Below are positions 15,892-24,403 of a stretch of 56,172 bases of DNA, in pieces. Position 1 is the first letter of the stretch. Each line of letters begins with the position of its first letter. The DNA is from Sphingobacterium nematocida (GTDB lineage: Bacteria > Bacteroidota > Bacteroidia > Sphingobacteriales > Sphingobacteriaceae), in assembly GCF_900168125.1 (NCBI RefSeq), contig NZ_FUZF01000027.1, forward strand, positions 1 through 56,172, read 5' to 3'. The position numbers were made by a program, and so were the translations under genes. The notes below the pieces were generated by a model that saw only the letters and a list, made by a program, of their open reading frames with translations, searched no databases and had not been told where the DNA came from.

Positions 15892-16305
15892 TTAATTAGT
15901 TGGAGCTGAAGTGGTATTCTTTTTACTAATATCCAACACGGGAACTAGGCCTTCTGATGGCATATAGATAATTTGGGGTAGATCTCCTTTGTCAGCTAGT
16001 TTTTCTAATGTACGTATAAATAGATACTGATTGTAAGTGCTGTTAAGCGTTCCATTTTCTAATTTCATGGCCTCAGCCATTCCTTTCGCTCGTTCAATTT
16101 CGGCTTGAGCATTTAGTTTTTCTGCTTCTAATCTTGCTTTAGCTTCTTCTATGAGGATTTTTCTGTTTTGTTCTGCTTTGGCCATTTCAGCCTTACCGGC
16201 CATTTCCTGTTGCCATACGTTGTAACGAGGGAGTCCGAACATTAAAATGATGACAATTAATGCTACAGCTCCTAAGATTATACCAATAGGTTTTGATGTG
16301 TTCAT
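15892..16305 (-). CDS. Membrane-anchored coiled-coil protein resembling a stomatin/SPFH C-terminal part
   Basis: A 137-residue protein: one transmembrane helix (about 7-25), then a long charged helix rich in Ala, Glu and Lys (QEMAGKAEMAKAEQNRKILIEEAKARLEAE). A tail follows, LNSTYNQYLFIRTLEKLADKGDLPQIIYMPSEGLVPVLD. That order of coiled coil plus LxxxLEKLA and a short beta tail equals the C-terminal third of SPFH/band-7 proteins, but the SPFH core domain is absent. It may be a truncated family member or an independent small form; similar proteins are annotated as 'membrane protease subunit'. It follows the DUF4180 gene by 27 bases, probably one operon. Confidence 0.68.
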   Translation of the reverse strand: MNTSKPIGIILGAVALIVIILMFGLPRYNVWQQEMAGKAEMAKAEQNRKILIEEAKARLEAEKLNAQAEIERAKGMAEAMKLENGTLNSTYNQYLFIRTLEKLADKGDLPQIIYMPSEGLVPVLDISKKNTTSAPTN

Positions 16306-16332
16306 AATATATAGATTTATAATGTTGCAATA

Positions 16333-16698
16333 TTAATGTAGTCCACCAAAGAGTTCGAGTGCTTCTTCTCTTGTGTTGACAAAGTTTATATGTTTTGTGC
16401 GATTACTCTCTCGTATAAAATCGTGTAAACTTTTGCTGTTATAAATGGAAAAGTCTCCGACTATCGCCAGACGTGCTTGATAGTTGGAGAATTTTTGTAG
16501 GATATCACCTGCGAGCTTGGTTCTTAGGTTGAAGAAATCGGGGATAATGTTCGTTTGGTGTAAGATTAATTTATCCGCACCACCATATAGGCAGTTCATC
16601 ATTAAGTTTAAGGCATCATCTTGATTTTGGATAAAAACATTTTCTCCAGTTATTTCTGCAATCTGGCCCTGTCTACTAGGGATGTACTTGATTTCCAT
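16333..16698 (-). CDS. DUF4180 family protein
   Basis: A 121-residue cytoplasmic protein with the DUF4180 signature: DALNLMMNCLYGGADKLILHQTNIIPDFFNLRTKLAGDILQKFSNYQARLAIVGDF (a STAS-like alternation of helix and strand). Then comes DFIRESNRTKHINFVNTREEALELF, the terminal block. The fold looks like an alpha/beta STAS or SpoIIAA type. The function is unknown. It is first of a two-gene unit with the stomatin-tail-like protein and is separated from clpB upstream by a strong terminator. Confidence 0.82.
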   Translation of the reverse strand: MEIKYIPSRQGQIAEITGENVFIQNQDDALNLMMNCLYGGADKLILHQTNIIPDFFNLRTKLAGDILQKFSNYQARLAIVGDFSIYNSKSLHDFIRESNRTKHINFVNTREEALELFGGLH

Positions 16699-16747
16699 AG
16701 TTTTGTTCTTGTGTTTTGATCGTAAATATAATAAATTGGCCGACTAT

Positions 16748-16794
16748 AGTAATAAATAGGGCCTCTTTATCTTAAAGAGGCCCTATTTATTACT
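16748..16794 (-). terminator. Terminator hairpin after clpB
   Basis: The arms at 16748-16769 and 16773-16794 are perfect 22-base complements (core AGGGCCTCTTTA) with a TCT loop. The hairpin lies 14 bases past the clpB stop. There is no long U run, but the stem is very stable; it should end clpB transcripts before the DUF4180 gene. Confidence 0.75.
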
Positions 16795-16808
16795 GAAGCT
16801 GATGTGTT

Positions 16809-19418
16809 TTAGGATGGATTCTCCGCATTCTTATTGATGAATACGAATTTTCCATCAAAGACATCCAATTGAATAATGGAGTCGCTTGTTACATTACCTG
16901 CGAGAATTTCTTTAGATAGCTCATTGAGTATCCGTTTTTGAATGACCCGTTTTAGTGGACGGGCACCGTAAATCGGATCATACCCCAGCTGTGCTAACCA
17001 ATCTAAGGCATCTTCGGATGCCGACAGGAATATGTTTTGCTCTGCGAGCTGTTTTTGTACACGATCAAACTGCAAACGTACAATACTGCCGATTTCGTTA
17101 CGACTTAATGGTGTGAACATGATGATTTCGTCAATACGGTTGAGAAACTCGGGGCGTATTGATTTTTGGAGCAGTTCAAATACTTCATCTTTTGTTTTTG
17201 CAACTACTTCATCTCTGTTGTTGTCAGTCAGTCCTGCAAAGTTCTCTTGTATCAAATGCGATCCTGTATTTGATGTCATGATAATGATCGTGTTTTTGAA
17301 ATTCACTACCCGTCCTTTATTATCGGTAAGGTGACCATCATCTAAAACCTGTAAGAGAATATTAAATACATCAGGGTGTGCCTTTTCAATTTCGTCTAGC
17401 AAGACTACGGAGTAGGGGCGACGTCGAACGGCTTCAGTGAGTTGGCCGCCTTCCTCGTAGCCTACATATCCTGGAGGCGCTCCGATCAATCGAGATACAG
17501 CGTGTCGTTCTTGATATTCAGACATATCTATCCTGACGAGTGCGTGTTCGTCGTCAAATAGAAATTCTGCGAGCGCTTTGGCTAGTTCGGTTTTGCCGAC
17601 TCCGGTAGTACCGAGGAAGATAAATGAGCCAATTGGTTTTTTAGCATCACTTAGTCCTGCCCTAGAACGGCGTATGGCATCAGAAATCGCTTCTATAGCT
17701 TCTTCTTGTCCAGCTACCCGTTTATGAAGTTCTTCTTCTAGGTTCAGTAGCTTCTGACGCTCTGATTGTACCATCTTGTTTACCGGTATGCCTGTCCATC
17801 TCGATACGACATCTGCAATGTCTTCGGAGGTAACTTCCTCTTTTAGCATACGGCTGCTCTGTTGTTTTTCGTTAAGCTCAGCTTTTAACTTTTCTACATT
17901 ATCTTGCGCTTCTTTGATTTTTCCATAGCGTAGCTCGGCTACTTTTCCATAGTCACCTGCCCGTTCGGCCTGGTCTGCTTCGAGTTTGTAGTCCTCAATA
18001 TTCTGCACTTCTTGATTGACACGGTCTACTAGTGTTTTTTCCGATTGCCACGCTGCTTTCAAAGAGTCTCGTTCATTTGATAAATTAGCTATAGTTTCTG
18101 ATAGCTCTGCAACTTTTTTATCATCATTTTCTCTTTTTATGGCTTCACGTTCTATTTCGAGCTGCATAATACGACGTTCTAATTCATCCACTGCTTCTGG
18201 AACGGAGTCCATCTCCAAGCGTAGTTTGGAAGCTGCTTCATCAATTAAATCGATAGCCTTGTCCGGTAAGAATCGATCCGTAATATAGCGTTGTGATAAT
18301 TCTACAGCTGCAATAATGGATTCATCCAGTATCCGTACTTTGTGGTGTGTTTCATAACGTTCTTTAAGACCTCTTAAGATGGAAATAGCATCTTGGGTAT
18401 CCGGTTCTTCGACCATTACTTTTTGGAAACGACGTTCAAGGGCTTTGTCTTTCTCAAAATATTTTTGGTATTCATTGAGTGTGGTTGCCCCTATAGCACG
18501 GAGTTCGCCACGTGCTAGTGCAGGTTTTAAGATATTTGCTGCATCCATTGCCCCTTCGCCACCGCCGGCTCCGACTAAGGTGTGGATTTCGTCGATGAAT
18601 AGGATAATCTCACCATCACTATCGGAGACCTCTTTTACTACGGCTTTTAATCGCTCTTCAAATTCGCCTTTGTATTTTGCACCGGCAATTAATGCACCCA
18701 TATCTAATGAAAATACTGTTTTGTTCTTTAGATTTTCTGGCGCATCTCCCTTAATGATGCGGTGTGCGATTCCTTCGGCAATAGCTGTTTTACCAACTCC
18801 GGGTTCTCCGACGAGAATAGGATTGTTCTTGGTTCGGCGAGAAAGGATCTGCATTACTCTTCTGATCTCTTCGTCTCGACCAATGACAGGGTCTAATTTT
18901 CCGGACTCCGCAAATTCGTTTAGATTACGAGCATATTTACCTAAAGCATTATACGTAGCTTCAGCATTTTGGTCGGTTACTCTATTCTTACCTCGTAATT
19001 CTTTTATGGCAAGTTTTAAATCTTTTTCATTTACACCTTGATCTTTAAGGAGTGAGGATGTTTTGTCATTAGCGGACAGCAAGCCTAAAAGAATATGTTC
19101 GACTGATATGTACTCATCGTTAAATTCTTTGAGATAGCTTTGTGCTTTTTGTAAGACAGTGGATGTCGGATTGGATAAATAGACATTTGTTCCGCTTACT
19201 TTTGGTAAGGATTCGATAAGTTTGTCTATCTCGGACGTTACATATCCAATATTTGCGTTTAGTTTTTTTAAAAGGTGGCTTATGACATTTTCATCTACTG
19301 TTAGCAGCGCCTTTAGTAGATGAGCTGGTTCAATCGCTTGTTGTTGATTGCCTGTTGCTATTTCTGAAGCTTTCTGTATAGCTTCTTGTGCTTTGATTGT
19401 ATAGTTGTTGAAATTCAT
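16809..19418 (-). CDS. clpB: ATP-dependent disaggregase ClpB
   Basis: Hexameric AAA+ chaperone that rescues aggregated proteins together with DnaK. 869 residues, normal length. The order is complete: Clp-N domain (about 1-145, starting NFNNYTIKAQEAIQKA), first AAA+ with Walker A GEPGVGKTAIAEG (about 205), and the middle coiled coil (about 400-530, MQLEIEREAIKRENDDKK) that separates ClpB from ClpA/ClpC. The second AAA+ follows with GTTGVGKTELAKA (about 605) and GARPLKRVIQKRI near the end. It stands alone with a long 5' region. I found no CIRCE element upstream, and no promoter clear enough to name. Confidence 0.97.
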   Translation of the reverse strand: MNFNNYTIKAQEAIQKASEIATGNQQQAIEPAHLLKALLTVDENVISHLLKKLNANIGYVTSEIDKLIESLPKVSGTNVYLSNPTSTVLQKAQSYLKEFNDEYISVEHILLGLLSANDKTSSLLKDQGVNEKDLKLAIKELRGKNRVTDQNAEATYNALGKYARNLNEFAESGKLDPVIGRDEEIRRVMQILSRRTKNNPILVGEPGVGKTAIAEGIAHRIIKGDAPENLKNKTVFSLDMGALIAGAKYKGEFEERLKAVVKEVSDSDGEIILFIDEIHTLVGAGGGEGAMDAANILKPALARGELRAIGATTLNEYQKYFEKDKALERRFQKVMVEEPDTQDAISILRGLKERYETHHKVRILDESIIAAVELSQRYITDRFLPDKAIDLIDEAASKLRLEMDSVPEAVDELERRIMQLEIEREAIKRENDDKKVAELSETIANLSNERDSLKAAWQSEKTLVDRVNQEVQNIEDYKLEADQAERAGDYGKVAELRYGKIKEAQDNVEKLKAELNEKQQSSRMLKEEVTSEDIADVVSRWTGIPVNKMVQSERQKLLNLEEELHKRVAGQEEAIEAISDAIRRSRAGLSDAKKPIGSFIFLGTTGVGKTELAKALAEFLFDDEHALVRIDMSEYQERHAVSRLIGAPPGYVGYEEGGQLTEAVRRRPYSVVLLDEIEKAHPDVFNILLQVLDDGHLTDNKGRVVNFKNTIIIMTSNTGSHLIQENFAGLTDNNRDEVVAKTKDEVFELLQKSIRPEFLNRIDEIIMFTPLSRNEIGSIVRLQFDRVQKQLAEQNIFLSASEDALDWLAQLGYDPIYGARPLKRVIQKRILNELSKEILAGNVTSDSIIQLDVFDGKFVFINKNAENPS

Positions 19419-19655
19419 GTTACAAATTTTAAAGTCAAAAGTTTAAAATCAGAAACCTTTGAGATCAATTGTTCCCGACTTTTGCTAAAGACTAAACAAA
19501 ATAGATGCCTTACGGTTTTTTTGCTTTTTTACTGAAATTTTGTCTTGTTTACTTGGTTGTATGCTGTCAAATTTTCCGATTATCAATAAAATAAAAGTTT
19601 TTATATTGAATTTCAAAGTATTATGCGTGTGGATGGGATGAAGTGTATTTAGGTA
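19419..19655. other. Noncoding stretch upstream of clpB and tRNA-Thr
   Basis: This A/T-rich stretch separates the divergent clpB and tRNA-Thr. No open frame with coding character is visible, nor a strong hairpin. It should contain the clpB promoter, probably within the first 60 bases, where the minus strand has AACTTTTG (complement of 19436-19443) with a TTG 22 bases upstream; that spacing is poor. Confidence 0.4.
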
Positions 19656-19686
19656 TTGCAAAATAGGGTAAAACTTCTCATATTTG
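19656..19686 (+). promoter_or_regulatory. Promoter of tRNA-Thr
   Basis: TTG at 19656-19658 and CATATTTG at 19679-19686 are 20 bases apart; the -7 box differs from TAnnTTTG in one base. The predicted start near 19693 would give a short leader before the tRNA at 19713. Confidence 0.58.
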
Positions 19687-19712
19687 CATCGTTGAATCCG
19701 AAAGGGATTTAC

Positions 19713-19785
<73 letters not shown>

Positions 19786-19787
19786 CA

Positions 19788-19822
19788 AAAAAACTCAAGT
19801 GCAATCTGCCCTTGAGTTTTTT
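19788..19822 (+). terminator. Terminator of tRNA-Thr
   Basis: AAAAAACTCAAG (19788-19799) pairs perfectly with CTTGAGTTTTTT (19811-19822) across an 11-base loop, starting 3 bases after the tRNA. It is a clear intrinsic terminator. Confidence 0.9.
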
Positions 19823-19899
19823 AATTTTATAGACCTCCTGTAAGCCAAAATCAGCTATTATTATTTTAACGGAATCTTTTTTTTATGGAATTTATTTTG

Positions 19900-19934
19900 A
19901 AATACTTATTATTTCTTACAAAAAATAAGTATTT
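19900..19934. promoter_or_regulatory. Inverted repeat upstream of the efflux operon, possible operator
   Basis: AAATACTTATT (19900-19910) is repeated as its complement at 19924-19934 with a 13-base spacer, so the half-sites lie 24 bases apart, slightly over two turns. It lies about 55 bases before the first efflux gene, where a regulator would act. No regulator gene is adjacent, so the binder is unknown. Confidence 0.45.
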
Positions 19935-19989
19935 TCATTCAATTTAAACCAAGTTCTAATTGCTTAATCCGTATTTAAAAGAAAGCTAG

Positions 19990-20691
19990 ATGATAGAAAT
20001 TAAAGATCTTCAAAAATCATATCAGATGGGGAAAAATTCTTTGCATGTTCTTAAGGGGATTGATTTTTCTGTTAAAGAAGGGGAGTTTGTATCTATCATG
20101 GGGAGTTCGGGGTCAGGCAAATCTACGCTCTTGAATATTATAGGAATTCTTGATGAGGCTGACAGTGGGTCTTACTTTTTGGATGACGTGGCTATTAAGA
20201 ATCTTAACGAGACTATTGCTTCGCGGTATAGGAATAAATTTTTGGGTTTTGTATTCCAATCCTTCAACCTTATAAATTATAAAACTGCATTAGATAATGT
20301 AGCATTACCCTTATACTATCAAGGTCTGGGTAGGAAGGAGCGCATGGAGCGCTCCATGTATTATCTCGAAAAAGTAGGATTAGCAAATTGGGCAAAGCAT
20401 TTACCTAATGAAATGAGTGGTGGACAAAAGCAGCGTGTAGCAATAGCCAGAGCTTTGGCTTCCGATCCTAAGGTGCTACTAGCTGATGAACCTACAGGTG
20501 CGCTGGATACCAAAACATCGTATGAAGTAATGGAGCTGATACAGCAAATTAATGATGAAGGCAAAACGGTACTTGTCGTGACACACGAGCCCGATATTGC
20601 GGAGATGACAAAGCGAATTGTATACCTCAAAGACGGACAGATAGAGTCAGACAAAGCGGTTAATCAGATAAGAGCCTCAGCATATGTTTAG
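19990..20691 (+). CDS. MacB/LolD-type ABC transporter ATP-binding protein
   Basis: ATPase subunit for the two permeases that follow. The 233-residue protein has Walker A GSSGSGKSTLLNI (about 39-51), Q-loop VFQSFNLI, signature MSGGQKQRVAIARAL and Walker B VLLADEPTGALD, the set typical of the MacB/LolD/FtsE class. Unlike E. coli MacB, ATPase and permease are separate genes, as usual in Bacteroidota. The stop overlaps the next gene by 8 bases. It starts an operon of ATPase, two permeases, adaptor and outer-membrane channel, pointing to export of a peptide, lipid or drug across both membranes. Confidence 0.92.
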   Translation: MIEIKDLQKSYQMGKNSLHVLKGIDFSVKEGEFVSIMGSSGSGKSTLLNIIGILDEADSGSYFLDDVAIKNLNETIASRYRNKFLGFVFQSFNLINYKTALDNVALPLYYQGLGRKERMERSMYYLEKVGLANWAKHLPNEMSGGQKQRVAIARALASDPKVLLADEPTGALDTKTSYEVMELIQQINDEGKTVLVVTHEPDIAEMTKRIVYLKDGQIESDKAVNQIRASAYV

Positions 20692-21931
20692 TATCGAAAG
20701 TTGGCAGGAAATATTCGAAGGGTTGTTTAAAAATAAACTTCGTACAGTATTAACAGGGGTCTCTGTGGCCTCAGGTATCTTTATTTTGGTGATACTTTTG
20801 GGCGCGGGTAATGGTATTCAGAACGGAATTCAGAAACAATTTGAACGCGATGCTGTAAATCAGATTTCGGTATGGCCAGGTATTACTCAAAAAGAATATA
20901 AAGGACTGGGGATTGGTCGCGAAATTCAACTTCATAATGCAGATTATTCGATGTCGACCCAACTCTTGGCGGATTATATCGAATATAAATCTGCAGTTTA
21001 TTCTGTTTGGAGTGGAAATATGGTATTTAAAAAGGAAACAGGTACCTATAGAGTGGAGGGGGTGCATCCTGATTACCAGTTTATCGAAAATACTTCCATT
21101 GTGAAGGGAAGATTCCTTAATCCAGCAGATATAAGCAATTACGAAAAACACGTTGTCATCGGGAAGAAAGTTGCGGATGATCTGTTCAAGAATGAAGAAG
21201 AGCTGTTAGGTCAGGAATTGAATATTTCGGGTACAATCTATAAAGTAATAGGTGTTTTTACGGATCCAGGTGGTGAAAGAGAAGAAAGCAGGGTGTATAT
21301 TCCTGTTTCTACAGCTCAACGTGCATATAGCGCGGGGGATAAAATCCGTAGTATAGCTTTCACTCTTAAAAAGAACGTTGATTTTGATAATGCGGTTGCT
21401 GAGTCGCATGAATTTACGCAAAAGTTGGAAACCTTTCTTAGAGCTAGGCATACCATTGCACCCGATGATGAAGGAGCTTTATATGTCAATAATTCGTTAG
21501 ATCAGGCAAAGAATATTTACGTTATAACTGGGGGAGTAAAGGCATTCTTTTGGTTTGTAGGGATATGTACCATCATAGCTGGAGTTGTGGGGGTTGGAAA
21601 TATCATGCTTATTATTGTAAAAGAAAGAACAAAGGAAATCGGGATAAGAAAGGCTTTGGGGGCTTCTCCTCTATCTATTATCACCATGATACTACAGGAA
21701 GCTGTTTTTATCACCGTCGTCGCTGGGTTTTCGGGACTCATTTTAGGTTTGCTGGTATGGGAGCTTGTAGGGCCTTCGATCGAAACAGATTTTTTTACTC
21801 GTCCTGAGGTTGACTTCGGCGTTGCTATTACCACACTGGTTATTTTGGTGGTAGCCGGCGCTTTTGCAGGGTTTGTTCCTGCTTATAGGGCTGCTAAAAT
21901 TAGACCAATTATCGCATTAAGGGGAGATTGA
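20684..21931 (+). CDS. MacB-like ABC permease (first)
   Basis: A 415-residue permease with the MacB/FtsX layout: one N-terminal transmembrane helix (about 20-42), a periplasmic MacB_PCD domain (about 60-270), then three transmembrane helices carrying the FtsX core (GNIMLIIVKERTKEIGIRKALGASPLSI). It overlaps the ATPase gene by 8 bases and is followed one base later by a second permease, so a heterodimer is likely. The transport mode would be mechanotransmission that drives periplasmic substrate into the TolC-like channel. Substrate unknown. Confidence 0.9.
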   Translation: MFSIESWQEIFEGLFKNKLRTVLTGVSVASGIFILVILLGAGNGIQNGIQKQFERDAVNQISVWPGITQKEYKGLGIGREIQLHNADYSMSTQLLADYIEYKSAVYSVWSGNMVFKKETGTYRVEGVHPDYQFIENTSIVKGRFLNPADISNYEKHVVIGKKVADDLFKNEEELLGQELNISGTIYKVIGVFTDPGGEREESRVYIPVSTAQRAYSAGDKIRSIAFTLKKNVDFDNAVAESHEFTQKLETFLRARHTIAPDDEGALYVNNSLDQAKNIYVITGGVKAFFWFVGICTIIAGVVGVGNIMLIIVKERTKEIGIRKALGASPLSIITMILQEAVFITVVAGFSGLILGLLVWELVGPSIETDFFTRPEVDFGVAITTLVILVVAGAFAGFVPAYRAAKIRPIIALRGD

Positions 21932-21932
21932 T

Positions 21933-23201
21933 ATGTTCAATAGAGATAACTGGAATGAAATAATTGAAGCGATTTCTGCTAACCCATTCAGGACACTGAT
22001 TACTGCTTTCGGTGTGTTTTGGGGGATTTTTATTTTGATAATACTGCTATCCGCAAGTCAAGGGTTGCAGAATGGTATCAAAAGACAGATGGGAGGATTG
22101 TCTACGAATACGATGTTTATGTGGGCCAATTCGACTTCTAAACCTTACAACGGGCTTCCTCAGGGACGAAGTTTCAATTATAAGAACGGAGATGTAGCGA
22201 CAATAAAGGAACGAATAGACGGTTTGTTGTATGTTTCACCAAGAAATCAGCTAGGTGGGTTTGGTGGGAATAACAATGTGGTAAGGGGAACTAGAACCGG
22301 AGCATATAATGTATATGGAGATTATCCGGAGTTTATTTTGCAGCAGCCAATGGATATTTTAAGTGGGCGCTTCATTAATTACGGTGATATTGACAGTAAG
22401 CGGAAGGTTGCGGTGATCGGTGAAGGCGTAATAAGAGAACTGTATACGGCAGGTGAGGAAGTTCTGGGCTCTTATATAAAAGTGCATGGGGTAAACTTTA
22501 TGGTGGTAGGTGTTTACAAGAGTATTTCCAATGTAGGTGGTAGTGCAGAGGAAGGTCAGAAGCAGGTTTTTATACCTTTTACTACTTTTCAGCAAGCTTT
22601 TAATTATGGTGAAGTCGTAGGCTGGATGGCCATTACGGCAAAAGATGAGTTGCCAATAACGGAAATCAAGAGTCGTATTTTCGATCTGTTAAAGCAAAGA
22701 CACAATATAAATCCAGACGATGATCGGGCGATTGGCCATTTTGATTTGTATGCCGAATTTAAAAAGATAAATGGGTTGTTTTCTATCCTAACTGCTGTTT
22801 CATTTATTGTAGGAATTTTTATTTTGGGTTCTGGTATCATCGGGATTGTAAATATCATGCTGATCATCGTAAAAGAAAGGACACAGGAAATAGGTATAAG
22901 AAGAGCTTTAGGGGCAACTCCTTTGACTATAATAAAGCAGATTCTAACTGAATCGGTCGTGTTATCGCTTATCTCGGGGATGGCGGGGATTATTTTTGCT
23001 TCGTTTGTACTAAGTGTCATTAACCTGGGGCTTGAAAATGCACCCAATGCAGATAGTATCCCAATTGTAAATCCAAGCGTAAATTTAGGTGTAGTAGTTA
23101 TTGCTTTACTGATATTGGTCTTAGCTGGACTTTTAGCCGGGTTAATACCAGCTATTACTGCGGTGAAAGTAAGACCAATCGATGCTTTAAGAGAGGAATA
23201 G
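21933..23201 (+). CDS. MacB-like ABC permease (second)
   Basis: A paralogue of the preceding permease, 422 residues, with the same layout: N-terminal helix (ANPFRTLITAFGVFWGIFILII), periplasmic domain, and three C-terminal helices with NIMLIIVKERTQEIGIRRALGATPLTI. It starts one base after the stop of the first permease. Two different permeases with one ATPase gene suggest a complex of two ATPases and one copy of each permease. The 52-base gap to the adaptor gene has no terminator. Confidence 0.9.
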   Translation: MFNRDNWNEIIEAISANPFRTLITAFGVFWGIFILIILLSASQGLQNGIKRQMGGLSTNTMFMWANSTSKPYNGLPQGRSFNYKNGDVATIKERIDGLLYVSPRNQLGGFGGNNNVVRGTRTGAYNVYGDYPEFILQQPMDILSGRFINYGDIDSKRKVAVIGEGVIRELYTAGEEVLGSYIKVHGVNFMVVGVYKSISNVGGSAEEGQKQVFIPFTTFQQAFNYGEVVGWMAITAKDELPITEIKSRIFDLLKQRHNINPDDDRAIGHFDLYAEFKKINGLFSILTAVSFIVGIFILGSGIIGIVNIMLIIVKERTQEIGIRRALGATPLTIIKQILTESVVLSLISGMAGIIFASFVLSVINLGLENAPNADSIPIVNPSVNLGVVVIALLILVLAGLLAGLIPAITAVKVRPIDALREE

Positions 23202-23253
23202 GTGTATTAAATGAATAATAAAGAGATAAAATTTTAATAATAGAAAATATAAG

Positions 23254-24351
23254 ATGAAAAAAGGCTGTACGATTTCAATTTTAGTTTTTTTAGCAATTGC
23301 TTTTGTAGGTGCTTTGGCTTGGTTATATCTTAAGAATAAGCAGCCCGATGTCATTTACGAAACTGCTCAGGCTGAAATCCGTTCTATTTCCAAAAGTACG
23401 GTCGCTACCGGAAATATCAATCCGAAAGAAGAGGTTTTGATCAAACCTAATATTTCAGGAATCATAGATGAGGTTTATGTGGAGGCTGGTGATTATATCA
23501 AGTCTGGTGACTTGATTGCTAATATCAAAGTAGTACCGAATGTCTCTAGTTTAAATCAGGTTAACAATCAAATTCAAACTGCGAAAATAGATCTTGAAAA
23601 CCAAAAGCGGGTATTTGAACGTCAGAAAATACTTTTCGACAAAGGTGTTATTTCAGCAAACGATTTTGATGCTGCTCAGACTACATTCAAACAGGCGCAG
23701 CAAACTTACAGTTCATTACAGCAGAGTGCAGAAATTATTAGAACAGGTACAACATCTGGGCTCGCGAATATTGCGCAGACCCGAATTCGGTCTACTGTGT
23801 CGGGGATGGTGCTCGATGTTCCTGTAAAAAAAGGAAATCAGGTAATCGAGGCAAATAACTTTAACGAAGGAACTACTATTGCAAGTTTGGCTGATGTCAG
23901 TAATATGATTTTTGAAGGGAAACTGGATGAAGCAGAAGTTGGAAAAATTAGGCTTGGGCTTCCTTTGGAAATAACTGTCGGTGCAATTGAAAACAAAAAG
24001 TTCAATGCAGTTTTAGATTATATCGCACCTAAAGGAGTGAATGAGAATGGGGCAATGCAGTTTCCGATAAAAGGAAATCTCATCAACAAGGATACTACAT
24101 TTATTCGTTCGGGATTAAGTGCTAATGCTTCTATTATTTTAGAAAGTGTAGATGATGTACTTGCGCTTAAGGAAGGTTTGGTACAATATGATGAAAAAAC
24201 TAAAAAGTCCTTTGTTGAAATCGAAGTTGCCCCGCAAAAATTTGAACGTAGGGATGTACAATTAGGGGTAAGTGATGGTATTTATGTTGAAATTAAGAAT
24301 GGGATTTCTAAAGATGACAAGATCAAGGTTTGGAATCAGGTTAAGAAGTAA
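23254..24351 (+). CDS. MacA-like periplasmic adaptor (HlyD family)
   Basis: Membrane-fusion subunit linking the inner-membrane ABC permeases to the outer-membrane channel. 365 residues: one N-terminal transmembrane helix (about 5-25), a lipoyl-like half-motif (VLIKPNISGIIDEVYVEAGDYIKSGDLIANI, about 68-98), and a coiled-coil hairpin (about 105-170). The second lipoyl half follows (IRSTVSGMVLDVPVKKGNQVIE), then beta-barrel and membrane-proximal domains. It is the same type as MacA. Its place between permeases and a TolC-like gene makes the assignment firm; the substrate is not known. Confidence 0.92.
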   Translation: MKKGCTISILVFLAIAFVGALAWLYLKNKQPDVIYETAQAEIRSISKSTVATGNINPKEEVLIKPNISGIIDEVYVEAGDYIKSGDLIANIKVVPNVSSLNQVNNQIQTAKIDLENQKRVFERQKILFDKGVISANDFDAAQTTFKQAQQTYSSLQQSAEIIRTGTTSGLANIAQTRIRSTVSGMVLDVPVKKGNQVIEANNFNEGTTIASLADVSNMIFEGKLDEAEVGKIRLGLPLEITVGAIENKKFNAVLDYIAPKGVNENGAMQFPIKGNLINKDTTFIRSGLSANASIILESVDDVLALKEGLVQYDEKTKKSFVEIEVAPQKFERRDVQLGVSDGIYVEIKNGISKDDKIKVWNQVKK

Positions 24352-24403
24352 ATTCCTTGGGCTAAAAAAAATAACCATAACAGAATATGTTGAATATTAA
24401 GAT

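Noticed and set aside
18379..19041. 220-codon plus-strand frame inside clpB
   Set aside because: It is antisense to the first AAA+ domain of ClpB, is Ser-rich as expected of a reverse-frame shadow, and has no recognisable domain.
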